A stretch of 50,866 nt of DNA from Brevibacillus reuszeri (GTDB lineage: Bacteria > Bacillota > Bacilli > Brevibacillales > Brevibacillaceae), in assembly GCF_001187725.1 (NCBI RefSeq), contig NZ_LGIQ01000016.1:1-50866 (forward strand), read 5' to 3'. The notes beneath the pieces were generated by a model. It was not told the origin of the DNA, did no database searches, and was given only the letters and a program-made list of their open reading frames with translations. The stretch's first letter is position 1; the number at the start of each line of letters is the position of its first letter. A program made the translations under genes and the position numbers. Shown one piece after another: positions 16,678-25,183 of this stretch.

Positions 16678-17760
16678 TTACTGTTCAGTAAGCGACAAGC
16701 CAGGTACGCCGTTCAGATCCAGCTTGGCAAACTGCCCTTTTTCATACTTGATATATCCTGCCGCTGCGATCATGGCAGCATTGTCCGTACAAAGCGAAAA
16801 TGGCGGGATAACAAGCGGAACTCCTTCTGCCTTGCACCGCTCCTGCAGCCGATCACGCAATCCCCGATTGGCAGCTACACCGCCCGCCAGAAGCACCTGC
16901 TTCGCTCCGTATTCGCGCACGGCCCGCAGCGTTTTTTCTACAAGCACCTCTGTCACGGAGTTTTGGAAGCTGGCCGCCAGATTCACTGGCTCAATGGATT
17001 CTCCCCGCTGAGCAGCATTGTGCAGCGTGTTGAGCACAGCTGATTTCAAACCACTAAAGCTGAAGTCGTACGAGCCTGGCTCCAGCCACGAGCGAGGAAG
17101 TGGTACATTTGCCACGCCTTCGTGTGCAAGCCGGTCAATATGTGGTCCGCCCGGGTACGGTAAATTCAGTGCTCGAGCTACCTTGTCGTACGCTTCACCT
17201 GCAGCGTCATCACGCGTTTCACCCAAAATTTCAAACTGCCCATGCCCCTTCATCCAGACCAGCTCGGTGTGTCCGCCAGAGACGACCAGCGCAATCAATG
17301 GAAAGTCCATTTCCTCAACCAAGCGGTTCGCATAGATGTGACCCGCAATATGATGTACGCCAATCAGCGGAATCCCTCTCGCCAAAGAAACGGCTTTGGC
17401 TGCTGCAACTCCGACCAAAAGTGCACCGACGAGACCGGGACCATACGTAACCGCAATCGCCTGGATATCAGCCAGCGTCTTGCCTGCATCCGCCAATGCT
17501 TCTTCGATCGTTAACGTAATGTTCTCTACGTGTCTGCGAGAAGCAACCTCTGGCACGACACCCCCAAAGCGCTTGTGAATGTCGGCTTGGGAGGCAATCA
17601 CATTGGAGAGCACCTCACGCCCGTCACGGACAACAGATGCAGAGGTTTCATCACAGCTGGTCTCAATCCCCAAAATATAGGTTGGAGCGCCTGACTCCTT
17701 ATGTGCCTGATAAGCTTCTTGTACGCGCTTCTCGTAGCGCGAGGTATATGTCTTGTTCAT
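16678..17760 (-). CDS. tsaD: tRNA N6-threonylcarbamoyladenosine transferase TsaD
   Basis: A 360-residue cytosolic enzyme that transfers the threonylcarbamoyl group to A37 of ANN-decoding tRNAs, working with TsaB and TsaE. The ASKHA-fold motifs are clear: LGIETSCDETSAS, the metal-binding HHIAGH near residue 130, VSGGHTELV, and LLAGGVAANRGLR near the C-terminal third. Compared with many orthologues it has about 20 extra charged residues before YILGIETSCDET. The ATG at 17760 shares bases with the TAA of rimI (TAATG), so the two are coupled. Last gene of the operon. Confidence 0.97.
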   Translation of the reverse strand: MNKTYTSRYEKRVQEAYQAHKESGAPTYILGIETSCDETSASVVRDGREVLSNVIASQADIHKRFGGVVPEVASRRHVENITLTIEEALADAGKTLADIQAIAVTYGPGLVGALLVGVAAAKAVSLARGIPLIGVHHIAGHIYANRLVEEMDFPLIALVVSGGHTELVWMKGHGQFEILGETRDDAAGEAYDKVARALNLPYPGGPHIDRLAHEGVANVPLPRSWLEPGSYDFSFSGLKSAVLNTLHNAAQRGESIEPVNLAASFQNSVTEVLVEKTLRAVREYGAKQVLLAGGVAANRGLRDRLQERCKAEGVPLVIPPFSLCTDNAAMIAAAGYIKYEKGQFAKLDLNGVPGLSLTEQ

Positions 17761-18215
17761 TACAATGTCACCCACATAATTATTGCGTCCTCGTTATTGT
17801 CCGAATAATACCTTTTACGTACGCCATGCTCTTTGAATCCGAGCTTGATGTACATATTTCTCGCCACGACGTTGGATGGTCGTACTTCTAATGTCATGCT
17901 GTGTGCTCCAAACGATCTTGCTACGCTCATCATTTTGATCATAAGTCCCAGCCCGATTTTCTTTCCGCGAAACAGCGGATGGACTGCAACATTCGTGATA
18001 TGCGCTTCATCAATCACAATCCACATGCCGCAGTAAGCGACGATCCGATTCTGATGAACGACAACGACATAACGCGCATTCGGATTCATCGTCAGCTCGT
18101 TGACGAAAGCATCGTGCGGCCATGGTGTTGAAAAGGACAACCGCTCCAGCTCGGCGACTGCCCCGACATCTTGCATTGTCATAAAGCGGTATTCCAAGCC
18201 TGATTGTTGACTCAT
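17760..18215 (-). CDS. rimI: Ribosomal-protein-alanine N-acetyltransferase RimI
   Basis: A 151-residue GNAT acetyltransferase. The acetyl-CoA loop appears as RGKKIGLGLM after ITNVAVHP, and the late LEVRPSNVVARNMYIKLGFKEHGVRKRYY motif is characteristic of RimI. The presumed target is the N-terminus of ribosomal protein S18 (from the family; not visible here). AAAGGAG precedes the ATG. It sits between tsaB and tsaD with a 4-base gap upstream and a TAATG overlap downstream, the same order as in B. subtilis. Confidence 0.93.
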   Translation of the reverse strand: MSQQSGLEYRFMTMQDVGAVAELERLSFSTPWPHDAFVNELTMNPNARYVVVVHQNRIVAYCGMWIVIDEAHITNVAVHPLFRGKKIGLGLMIKMMSVARSFGAHSMTLEVRPSNVVARNMYIKLGFKEHGVRKRYYSDNNEDAIIMWVTL

Positions 18216-18219
18216 ATGA

Positions 18220-18942
18220 TTACTCCTTTACCAAACCCTCCTGCTTTTGTGCCAGCCATTTCGCTTCCGCTTCCGCCAATTGAAGATATTCCGGAACGAG
18301 CTCATGCACATTGCTTTCATTCTGCAGCTTTTTCATCGCCAAATAGCCGATGTGTGCTGCTCGCGGATGATTCGAAGCGGGGGAGGCAAATCTCGCCTGC
18401 TCACCCAGCGCCTGTACAATCGCTTCTTTGTGTATCCGAACATCTTCGCCAAGAAACAGGATTGCCTCTCCCTGTGCCTGATCCCGAAGCTGTGGAAGCC
18501 ATTCCTGGAGCAGAATGATTTTTTCATTTTCACAAGCCCGTACACTCTCCATGCCTTCAGTGCGATAGCATCCTGTGTAAACCTGTCCCCTGCGTGCATC
18601 AAACAGCGGCACAATCATACCTGGAAATCCAAGAGCATTCATCGCCACTGCCTGCAGACTGGAAATTCCGATAACAGGAATGTCGAGGGACCATGCCATC
18701 GTTTTTGCCGAGGCTACCCCAATCCTTACACCCGTGTAGGAACCAGGGCCATTGGCTACACCCAGACCGCTCAGCTGCTCTGGTAACGTTCCTGTTGTAT
18801 CCAGCAATTCATTCACACAATCCATGAGGCGAATCGAATGGTTTTTTTGCTGGTTGGTTGTCATCTCCGCGAGGACCCGTTCTTCCTCAACGATAGCTAC
18901 ACTTAATACCAGGTTGGATGTATCAATCGCCAATACACGCAT
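18220..18942 (-). CDS. tsaB: t6A synthesis partner TsaB
   Basis: A 240-residue ASKHA-fold protein that pairs with TsaD. Signatures: MRVLAIDTSN at the start, and GVANGPGSYTGVRIGVASAKTMAW near residue 60-80. The ATG at 18942 follows GAGGAG by about ten bases; an upstream TTG (18960) lacks a site. It overlaps the end of tsaE by 20 bases and precedes rimI by 4 bases. Confidence 0.95.
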   Translation of the reverse strand: MRVLAIDTSNLVLSVAIVEEERVLAEMTTNQQKNHSIRLMDCVNELLDTTGTLPEQLSGLGVANGPGSYTGVRIGVASAKTMAWSLDIPVIGISSLQAVAMNALGFPGMIVPLFDARRGQVYTGCYRTEGMESVRACENEKIILLQEWLPQLRDQAQGEAILFLGEDVRIHKEAIVQALGEQARFASPASNHPRAAHIGYLAMKKLQNESNVHELVPEYLQLAEAEAKWLAQKQEGLVKE

Positions 18943-19393
18943 CAAAATCAAACTCCTCACACAATTTCACATATCGCGCGCCCTGTGGTACGAGCTTGAT
19001 CGTCCGCTCGTCTGCCCCGTCCGTGCGCAGGTAAACGGTCAGTCGCTCCTGTGGAAGCACCTCTTCAATCAAGGAAGCCCACTCTACCACACAGACACCT
19101 TCACCAAAAAAATAATCATCAAGCCCAAGCGAGTCCACATCATCGCCTACCCGATACACATCCATATGGTATAACGGTAAACGCCCCTGATATTCTTTTA
19201 TGATTGTAAACGTCGGACTGTTCACTACTTGGGAAACGTCAAGTCCTCGTCCCAAGCCTTGGGTAAACGTAGTCTTGCCGGCGCCAAGATCCCCTTCAAG
19301 CGCCATGAGATCGCCAGGCTGCAGCAGCTCTGCCAGACATGCAGCAAAACGCTGCGTTTGAGCTGCACCGGTAAGCCTCCATGTATATGTCAT
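18923..19393 (-). CDS. tsaE: t6A synthesis ATPase TsaE
   Basis: A 156-residue P-loop ATPase needed for t6A formation with TsaB and TsaD. Walker A is GDLGAGKTTF near residue 35; the SPTFTIIKEY and HMDVYR motifs are characteristic, and EWASLIEEVLP follows. The start is uncertain: ATG at 19393 (GGAG about 11 bases upstream) is preferred over an ATG at 19402 that nearly touches the site. It follows thiL by fewer than 20 bases. Confidence 0.93.
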   Translation of the reverse strand: MTYTWRLTGAAQTQRFAACLAELLQPGDLMALEGDLGAGKTTFTQGLGRGLDVSQVVNSPTFTIIKEYQGRLPLYHMDVYRVGDDVDSLGLDDYFFGEGVCVVEWASLIEEVLPQERLTVYLRTDGADERTIKLVPQGARYVKLCEEFDFDACIGD

Positions 19394-19408
19394 GTTCGTC
19401 ATCACTCC

Positions 19409-20422
19409 TCATCCACGCCGCCCAAAATGATTAAATCCGGCTTTGGACAGCGGACTCTGCGTACCGTCACGTATCAATAAGAGGGCCGACTCTCCGTCCT
19501 CTCTGTTTGCCTCTACCCGGCCGATTACGGTAAACGGAATGTCAGCAGCCGCGAACTTTTGTGTGAGCTCCTCAATCCTGCCTGGTTCCACCGTGCCAAC
19601 GAGCTGGTAATCCTCGCCCCCATAAAATGCCCACTCCAATGGGTCCTTGTTTACCTGAACAGCATACGCGCGGACATCTTCTCGAATCGGAATTTTCGTG
19701 GAATCGACCGTTATTGCTACCTGACTCGCTTCAGCAATCTCCCATAATTCTGATGCCAAGCCATCACTCACATCATTTAAGGCACTGCAAGCGCCAGAAG
19801 CCAGAAGCAATCTCCCTGCCGCGACCTGTGCAAGTGGACGCTGATGCGCTCTCTCCAGCTCCCTCCACTCACCATTCCCACGGTCCTTTTGCAAAAGCAG
19901 ATGCAGCCCAGCAGCGGAGGATCCTACATGCCCTGTAACAAACACGGCATGCCCAGCTACTGCCTGCGAGCGGCGAATCGCCCTTCCTTTTTCCACCTCG
20001 CCAAGTACCGTTACGGACAAATGCAGGGCGTCTGGCGCAGAAACCGTATCTCCGCCAATCACACGTACTCCGTACAGCTCACAGGCCTGATAGATCCCAT
20101 CGTAAATTTGACTGCATTCCTCTGGCGTCCACTTGGGTGATACCGCAATACTTACCAGAGCATACCTCGCGTATCCGCCCATGGCTGCTACGTCACTGAT
20201 GTTGCTCATCACTGCCTTGTAGCCAATATCGCTTGGACTCATGGTGGATTTTAAAAAATGGACGGTTTCCACCATGGCATCGCAACAAGCGACTACTTCC
20301 ATCGCGTGACCTGGCGCAAAAACGGCGGCATCATCCCCGAGCCCGACGGTCAAGCCGTCCCCTTCCTGTCCGTCCGACCGACTCGTCCATTGCCGGATCA
20401 GGGAAAATTCATCGTGTGCCAC
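19409..20422 (-). CDS. thiL: Thiamine-monophosphate kinase
   Basis: A 337-residue cytosolic enzyme that phosphorylates thiamine monophosphate to thiamine diphosphate. Family marks: GLGDDAAVF near residue 27, DAMVETVHF, GYKAVMSNISDVAAMGG, GGDTVSAP and NDVSDGLASEL. The start is a GTG at 20422 with AAAGGAG eight bases upstream. First gene of thiL-tsaE-tsaB-rimI-tsaD, the same order as in B. subtilis. No thiamine riboswitch is seen upstream. Confidence 0.95.
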   Translation of the reverse strand: MAHDEFSLIRQWTSRSDGQEGDGLTVGLGDDAAVFAPGHAMEVVACCDAMVETVHFLKSTMSPSDIGYKAVMSNISDVAAMGGYARYALVSIAVSPKWTPEECSQIYDGIYQACELYGVRVIGGDTVSAPDALHLSVTVLGEVEKGRAIRRSQAVAGHAVFVTGHVGSSAAGLHLLLQKDRGNGEWRELERAHQRPLAQVAAGRLLLASGACSALNDVSDGLASELWEIAEASQVAITVDSTKIPIREDVRAYAVQVNKDPLEWAFYGGEDYQLVGTVEPGRIEELTQKFAAADIPFTVIGRVEANREDGESALLLIRDGTQSPLSKAGFNHFGRRG

Positions 20423-20505
20423 CTCAAACGCTCCTTTACTGCATAGTCAGTTCATTATACCTCTGCTGTCAAAAGACCTGCAAGAAAGCCCCGGCACTGC
20501 GTACC

Positions 20506-20979
20506 TTAGGGCTGGGATTTCTCTTTTATTTCTCTGAGCACAAGCTTGCCACTGCAGCGCCCGCACCTGTATTTGGCCGGGTTCATTTTTCGCTTGCGCT
20601 TGTAGCTCATCCCACACGCCAGGCAAACAAGCACATAGCGATAGGGCAAGACGGTACGACCATTGCCTACTTGCTGACAGTATCGGCTTCCTCCTACCTG
20701 TTTAAGCAAAACCTGAAAATCTCGATCGGCATGACGGTAACCCCGCTTGGCAATATGCAGATGATAGTGGCAGAGCTCATGCTTGATGATCGCTGTAAGC
20801 TCCTCTCGTCCATGCTCCTCCAGATGCCGTGGATTGAGTTCAATATCGTGCGAGCGCAGCAAGTATCGCCCGCCTGTGGTACGCAATCTGCTGTTGAAGC
20901 GGGCCTGATGGCGAAAGGGCGTGGCAAAAAACTCGCTGGATATTTCCTCCACCAGCATTTGCAATTCCTGATCGGTCAT
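20506..20979 (-). CDS. SprT-like zinc metalloprotein
   Basis: A 157-residue SprT family protein. The zinc site HELCHYH appears near residue 66, with a further His in GYRHADRDF. A C-terminal zinc ribbon shows CLAC and CGRC pairs. Bacterial SprT-like proteins are of poorly known function, probably metalloproteases. GGAGGAG lies five bases before the ATG. It is divergent from the small gene at 21088 and corresponds by position to B. subtilis ydcK. Confidence 0.88.
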   Translation of the reverse strand: MTDQELQMLVEEISSEFFATPFRHQARFNSRLRTTGGRYLLRSHDIELNPRHLEEHGREELTAIIKHELCHYHLHIAKRGYRHADRDFQVLLKQVGGSRYCQQVGNGRTVLPYRYVLVCLACGMSYKRKRKMNPAKYRCGRCSGKLVLREIKEKSQP

Positions 20980-21024
20980 CTCATCTCCTCCGCTTCTCTT
21001 CTTCTTTCACGATAGCAGTTAATG

Positions 21025-21054
21025 TTGAAAAGTGCTAGACAGATAGGCTACACT
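21025..21054 (+). promoter_or_regulatory. Candidate sigma-A promoter
   Basis: TTGAAA (21025-21030), 18 bases, TACACT (21049-21054), 34 bases before the ATG of the 111-residue protein. Confidence 0.45.
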
Positions 21055-21087
21055 GGGTGGAAGAAAAGTAGAATGGTGGAGGAGCTC

Positions 21088-21423
21088 ATGCGCTATTTGA
21101 TGTTGCAGGAGAACTCAGGGCTGCAATTTGTTGCACTCCCTGAATCGCATATGTATCAGCTGGTCGCGCTTTTCAAGCGACTGCATAAGGAAATCGACAA
21201 ATTGACGATTTCGGATCGGCCTGTGCTGCCAACGGTTCTGGCAGAGTGTGCTGATCTCGAGCTTTTGGGAAGCGAGCTATCGATCACAGATGGGCTTGAT
21301 TATGTAAGCGGGCTGGAGCGGCGTTTTGCCTCTCTACAGGAGAGCGAGTATCCACTGATCTCCTTGCTGACGGAGATTCGTGCACTGCAAGCACAGCTGG
21401 AGTTTTTAAACGAAGAAGAATAA
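21088..21423 (+). CDS. Small hypothetical protein, next to cmpA
   Basis: A 111-residue, acidic, probably all-helical cytosolic protein; no family recognised. The ATG at 21088 has GGAGG at five bases; a longer reading from 21073 would place that site inside the coding region. It lies between divergent sprT and downstream cmpA, and transcripts reading past its stop enter the hairpin at 21436-21499. A link to sporulation is possible only by position. Confidence 0.7.
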   Translation: MRYLMLQENSGLQFVALPESHMYQLVALFKRLHKEIDKLTISDRPVLPTVLAECADLELLGSELSITDGLDYVSGLERRFASLQESEYPLISLLTEIRALQAQLEFLNEEE

Positions 21424-21435
21424 GTTTTACGAAAA

Positions 21436-21499
21436 AAGGTACCTCCTGCTCGTCTTTTGCATACATTGCCAATAGACGAATAATTCCAGGAGGTACCTT
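21436..21499 (+). promoter_or_regulatory. Long hairpin sequestering the cmpA ribosome binding site
   Basis: Perfect 13-bp inverted repeat AAGGTACCTCCTG (21436-21448) / CAGGAGGTACCTT (21487-21499). The right arm holds the AGGAGG of cmpA, and the left arm is its exact complement. An inner 5-bp stem TCGTC / GACGA (21450-21454, 21475-21479) closes the loop. The loop contains CATACATT (21460-21467), a near match to a sporulation sigma -10 element. On the minus strand the left arm is followed by TTTTTT, so it could also terminate leftward transcripts. Confidence 0.75.
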
Positions 21500-21500
21500 C

Positions 21501-21623
21501 ATGCCACAATGGATGCGTAGGCAATTGCAGCGTGCCTTCATTGGGAAGGACGTTCGGCAAATTCGTTTGTTGAACAGTTGTTGGTTCCTATATTGGGAAA
21601 AACATGGCGGTCGTCCTGAGTAA
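21501..21623 (+). CDS. cmpA: Cortex morphogenetic protein CmpA
   Basis: A 40-residue protein too short for common ORF cut-offs. It reads MPQWMRRQLQRAF, then QIRLLNSCWFLYW and a short C-terminus, closely matching B. subtilis CmpA in length and in the (M/L)(K/R)RQ-RAF and QI(K/R)-LN-CWF-Y pattern. CmpA is a quality-control factor in spore cortex assembly, acting with SpoIVA and ClpXP (known biology). AGGAGG lies seven bases before the ATG but is inside a perfect hairpin arm. Position between the sprT region and tex matches B. subtilis. Its terminator stem overlaps the final codons. Confidence 0.85.
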   Translation: MPQWMRRQLQRAFIGKDVRQIRLLNSCWFLYWEKHGGRPE

Positions 21624-21638
21624 GGAGACCGCCTTTTT
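21606..21638 (+). terminator. Terminator of cmpA
   Basis: GGCGGTC / GACCGCC stem with an inner TCCT/AGGA stem and a 5-base loop, followed by TTTTT. The 5' arm is part of the cmpA coding sequence. Confidence 0.88.
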
Positions 21639-21656
21639 GCTGTATCCAAAAAGCTG

Positions 21657-23819
21657 TTACGCTTCTGCGGGCGCAATCATCGTCATTCCGACGCGCTGAC
21701 GCTTCTCGTCAATTTCAACTACCCACACATCCACAATATCCCCGACTGTGACCACATCGAGTGGATGTTTGACAAACCCTTTTTTCAAGCGGGAAATGTG
21801 CACCAGACCATCATTTTTCAAGCCGATATCCACAAATGCACCGAAGTCAACTACATTGCGTACCGTTCCTTGTAGCTTCATACCTACAGCAAGGTCGGAC
21901 AATTGGAGAACATCGCTGCGCAATAGCGGTTTAGGCAATTCATCACGCGGATCGCGCCCCGGGCGTAGCAAGCTCTCTACGATGTCTTGCAGCGTTGGCT
22001 CGCCAATCCCCAGCTGCCCTGCTGTTGCAGCTACATCAAGCGCTTGCAGCCGCTCCTTGCACAAATCACTACCGATTTGCTCAGGCGAGATGCCGATCAT
22101 ATCCAAAAGCTTGTAAGTAGCCGAGTAGGACTCTGGGTGAATCGGAGTCTTGTCCAACGGATCGGAGCCTTCGATAATCCGTAGAAAGCCAATACATTGC
22201 TCATAGGTTTTAGCCCCTAGACGAGGAACATTCTTCAGCTGGGAGCGGGTCGTGAATTTCCCGATCTCTTCGCGCTTTTTCACGATATTGCCCGCCACCT
22301 GACGACTGATCCCTGACACATATTGAAGCAGGGAGGGCGATGCCGTGTTAACGTCGACGCCGACATGGTTAACTGCCGATTCGACGACAAACTGGAGGCT
22401 GTCCGCCAGACGCGACTGGGATACGTCGTGCTGGTATTGTCCTACTCCTACTGACTTCGGATCAATCTTGACCAGTTCGGCGAGCGGGTCCTGCAAGCGA
22501 CGAGCGATGGAAGCCGCACTGCGCTCTGCCACATCCAGGTCAGGGAATTCTTCCTTGGCAACGGCAGAAGCCGAATAGACAGATGCTCCTGCTTCGTTGA
22601 CGATGATATACATCACGTCTTGCTTCAGTTCTTTTAGCAGGGTAGCAATGAACTGCTCCGTCTCCCTTGACGCCGTACCATTACCGATGGCGACGACGGT
22701 AACACGATAAGCTGCAATCATCTGCTTAACCTTTGCCGATGCCTCTGCCACTTTGTTCACGGGTGGTGTCGGGTAAACGACCGCTACCTCCAGCAGCTTG
22801 CCTGTTTCATCGACGACTGCCAGTTTGCAGCCCGTGCGAAATGCCGGGTCCACACCGAGTACGACTTTCCCCTTTATGGGCGGCTGCAGCAGCAAATTCC
22901 GAAGGTTCTCCGAAAAAATATGAATTGCCCGTTCTTCGGCGACCTCGGTCAGTTCAGTGCGTACCTCGCGCTCGATGGATGGTGAGATCAAGCGTTTATA
23001 CGCATCCTCCACCGTCATCTCCAATATAGCGCGCGCGACCGTTTCTCTCGGGATGACGCGCCGCTGTATCCAGGCGAGAATTTCCGGCACAGGAGCCTCC
23101 ACTGCTACCTTGAGAATCCCCTCATTCTCCCCGCGATTAATTGCCAAAACTCTGTGAGGAACTACCTTTTTCAAAGGTTCACTGTATGCATAATACATTT
23201 GATACACATTTTTTTCGTCAGCTTCATCCGCTTTTTGCTCGGACACCAGCAAACCTTTTTGCATGGTACGTTCCCGAACCCATTGGCGAATATCCGGGTC
23301 ATCTGAGTATTGCTCGGCAATGATATCCATAGCACCTTGCAACGCTTGCTCCGCCGTTTCTACTCCTTTTTCCGGGTTGACATACTTGGCAGCCTCTTCT
23401 TCAGGCGCCCCTGTTTTCGGCAGACTGAGCAGGTAAGCAGCGAGTGGCTCCAGGCCTTTTTCCTTTGCCATGGTCGCTCTTGTACGCCGTTTTTGACGAT
23501 ACGGACGGTACAGGTCCTCTACTTCCTGTAGTTTCGTTGAACGCTCGATTGCTGCCTTCAGTTCTTCCGTCAGCTTCCCTTGTTCTTCAATGAGACGCAC
23601 GACTTCCTCTTTGCGTACAGACAAATTACGCAAATAGCGAACGCGTTCTTCAATAGCTCGAATCTGCGTCTCATCCAGCTGCCCGGTCATCTCTTTTCGA
23701 TAACGGGCGATGAATGGAACCGTATTTCCCTCATCGAGAAGAGCAATTGTGCGTTCTGCTTGATGAGGCTTAACGCCCGTATCCTGGGCAACGGTCTGGA
23801 TCATCAACGTAAGCTCCAT
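21657..23819 (-). CDS. tex: Transcription accessory protein Tex (S1 RNA-binding)
   Basis: A 720-residue cytosolic nucleic-acid-binding protein of the Tex/YhgF family (B. subtilis YdcI position). The N-terminal helical part includes TVPFIARYRKEMTG. A YqgF-like RNase H fold starts near VVLGVDPAFRTGCKLAVVD. A helix-hairpin-helix region (NVPRLGAKTYEQCIGFLRI) and a C-terminal S1 domain (about residues 640-710, LQGTVRNVVDFGAFVDIGLKNDG) follow. AGGAGG precedes the ATG at 23819. It is transcribed after the SigB operon but separated from it by a terminator. Confidence 0.96.
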   Translation of the reverse strand: MELTLMIQTVAQDTGVKPHQAERTIALLDEGNTVPFIARYRKEMTGQLDETQIRAIEERVRYLRNLSVRKEEVVRLIEEQGKLTEELKAAIERSTKLQEVEDLYRPYRQKRRTRATMAKEKGLEPLAAYLLSLPKTGAPEEEAAKYVNPEKGVETAEQALQGAMDIIAEQYSDDPDIRQWVRERTMQKGLLVSEQKADEADEKNVYQMYYAYSEPLKKVVPHRVLAINRGENEGILKVAVEAPVPEILAWIQRRVIPRETVARAILEMTVEDAYKRLISPSIEREVRTELTEVAEERAIHIFSENLRNLLLQPPIKGKVVLGVDPAFRTGCKLAVVDETGKLLEVAVVYPTPPVNKVAEASAKVKQMIAAYRVTVVAIGNGTASRETEQFIATLLKELKQDVMYIIVNEAGASVYSASAVAKEEFPDLDVAERSAASIARRLQDPLAELVKIDPKSVGVGQYQHDVSQSRLADSLQFVVESAVNHVGVDVNTASPSLLQYVSGISRQVAGNIVKKREEIGKFTTRSQLKNVPRLGAKTYEQCIGFLRIIEGSDPLDKTPIHPESYSATYKLLDMIGISPEQIGSDLCKERLQALDVAATAGQLGIGEPTLQDIVESLLRPGRDPRDELPKPLLRSDVLQLSDLAVGMKLQGTVRNVVDFGAFVDIGLKNDGLVHISRLKKGFVKHPLDVVTVGDIVDVWVVEIDEKRQRVGMTMIAPAEA

Positions 23820-23893
23820 ACATATCCTCCTGCGCTCGTACTTCGCCGTTTATTGTACCATATTTGCTTGCAGAGACTGGAAACGGGAAAAGA

Positions 23894-23919
23894 AAAAAGG
23901 TGCCCGCCGACACCTTTTT
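23894..23919. terminator. Terminator after sigB
   Basis: AAAAAGGTG / CACCTTTTT stem with an 8-base loop, T runs on both strands. It begins nine bases after the sigB stop and separates it from tex. Confidence 0.88.
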
Positions 23920-23928
23920 ACACCCTCT

Positions 23929-24720
23929 TCAGGTTACCGTTTCCAAATGCTCCACTCTCAATGCTTCCCGCAGCTTTCCCAATGCTCTGCGCTGTAATCG
24001 GGAGATATGCATCTGGGACATTCCCATGACATCCCCCGCCTGCTTCTGGCTCAAATTTTGATAAAAAGTTAAGTGAATGATTTCTTTTTCCCGTTTGTCC
24101 AGTACATGCAGGGCTCGATCCAGCATCATGTGCTGCTCGACCTGGTCATATCCCGGATCCGCCGAGCCTACGAGGTCTAACAGCGTAATGGTATGCCCAT
24201 CGTTATCTGCTTCCAGCTCGCTGTCCATGGAGAGGGAATGGTAGCTGCGCCCCATTTCCAATGTCTCCAGCACGGCCTCTTCGGTCACACCCAGATGCTG
24301 CGCGATATCCGATATTTGGGGAGATCTTTGGAGCTGCGTGGTCAACTCGTCAACGACACGCTTAATTTTTGGACTCAGTTCCTTTACTCTTCGCGGAACG
24401 TGGACACTCCAGGTCTTGTCCCGAATATAACGCTTGATTTCACCCACGATGGTGGGAATGGCAAAGCTTTCGAAACTTCTCTCAAAAGACGGATCAAATC
24501 GGCGCAGGGAAGCAAGCAAACCAATCATTCCGACCTGAATCAAGTCTTCGTGCATGATTTGCCCACGAACAAATTTTTTGGCCAGTGTCTCTACGAGAGG
24601 AGTATAGGCACTCACCAACTGTTCCTGCTGGTGTGGATGCCCGGTTTGCCAATATTGGTGGATAAGCTCCTTTAACTCCTCGGCGTTATACTTCTGCTTT
24701 CGAGATTGTCCAGTCATCAT
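23929..24720 (-). CDS. sigB: RNA polymerase sigma factor, SigB/F/G family
   Basis: A 263-residue sigma-70 group 3 factor, assigned as SigB from the rsb genes before it. Region 2: EDLIQVGMIGLLASLRRFDPSF and FESFAIPTIVGEIKRYIRDKTWSVHVPRR. Region 3: helical stretch around LGVTEEAV. Region 4: LDKREKEIIHLTFYQNLSQKQAGDVMGMSQMHISRLQRRAL. The ATG at 24720 has TGAGGTGG six bases upstream and overlaps rsbW by 35 bases. In the known system RsbW holds SigB inactive until unphosphorylated RsbV frees it. No rsbX follows. Confidence 0.92.
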   Translation of the reverse strand: MMTGQSRKQKYNAEELKELIHQYWQTGHPHQQEQLVSAYTPLVETLAKKFVRGQIMHEDLIQVGMIGLLASLRRFDPSFERSFESFAIPTIVGEIKRYIRDKTWSVHVPRRVKELSPKIKRVVDELTTQLQRSPQISDIAQHLGVTEEAVLETLEMGRSYHSLSMDSELEADNDGHTITLLDLVGSADPGYDQVEQHMMLDRALHVLDKREKEIIHLTFYQNLSQKQAGDVMGMSQMHISRLQRRALGKLREALRVEHLETVT

Positions 24721-25183
24721 CACCAGCCACCTCATCTCGCCGAACATACTTGGTCATGGAAATTGCCACTCCTGAGTCCGAACGAATCACTACTTCATCC
24801 ATTAGTGTGTGAATCAGATAGAGCCCCAGTCCGCCCTCCTCCAGATCATCAATCTCCCTGCCCGAATAAATCGGAGTCAGCTGATCCGCTTTAAACTCTC
24901 CTGCGAATCCCATTCCTTCATCCGTTATGACAATTACCAAACGATCAGGATAAACGTGGCACGACATCTGAATCGAGCCAGCCTCTCCGTCTTCTCCATA
25001 GGCATGTTCAACCGCGTTCGTGCAGGCTTCTCCCACCGCTAGCTTGATGTCTTCTATGTCCTCATAGGAAAATCCCATGCGATTGGCTACACCAGATACA
25101 GTCAGACGAGCCACACCCAGATACTCTGCCTGGCTAGGGAAGGTCAACTGAATCTTGTCTGCCTTAGGTCCTGTTTGACCCAT
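24686..25183 (-). CDS. rsbW: Anti-sigma-B factor, serine kinase RsbW
   Basis: A 165-residue GHKL-type ATPase. N box: DIKLAVGEACTNAVEHAYG; G boxes: ITDEGMGF and EEGGLGLYLIHTLMD. It binds SigB and phosphorylates RsbV. The ATG at 25183 (AAAGGAG upstream) shares a base with the rsbV stop (TAATG); the longer frame to 25300 would run back into rsbV and is rejected. Tight coupling to rsbV and sigB keeps the three in balance. Confidence 0.94.
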   Translation of the reverse strand: MGQTGPKADKIQLTFPSQAEYLGVARLTVSGVANRMGFSYEDIEDIKLAVGEACTNAVEHAYGEDGEAGSIQMSCHVYPDRLVIVITDEGMGFAGEFKADQLTPIYSGREIDDLEEGGLGLYLIHTLMDEVVIRSDSGVAISMTKYVRRDEVAGDDDWTISKAEV

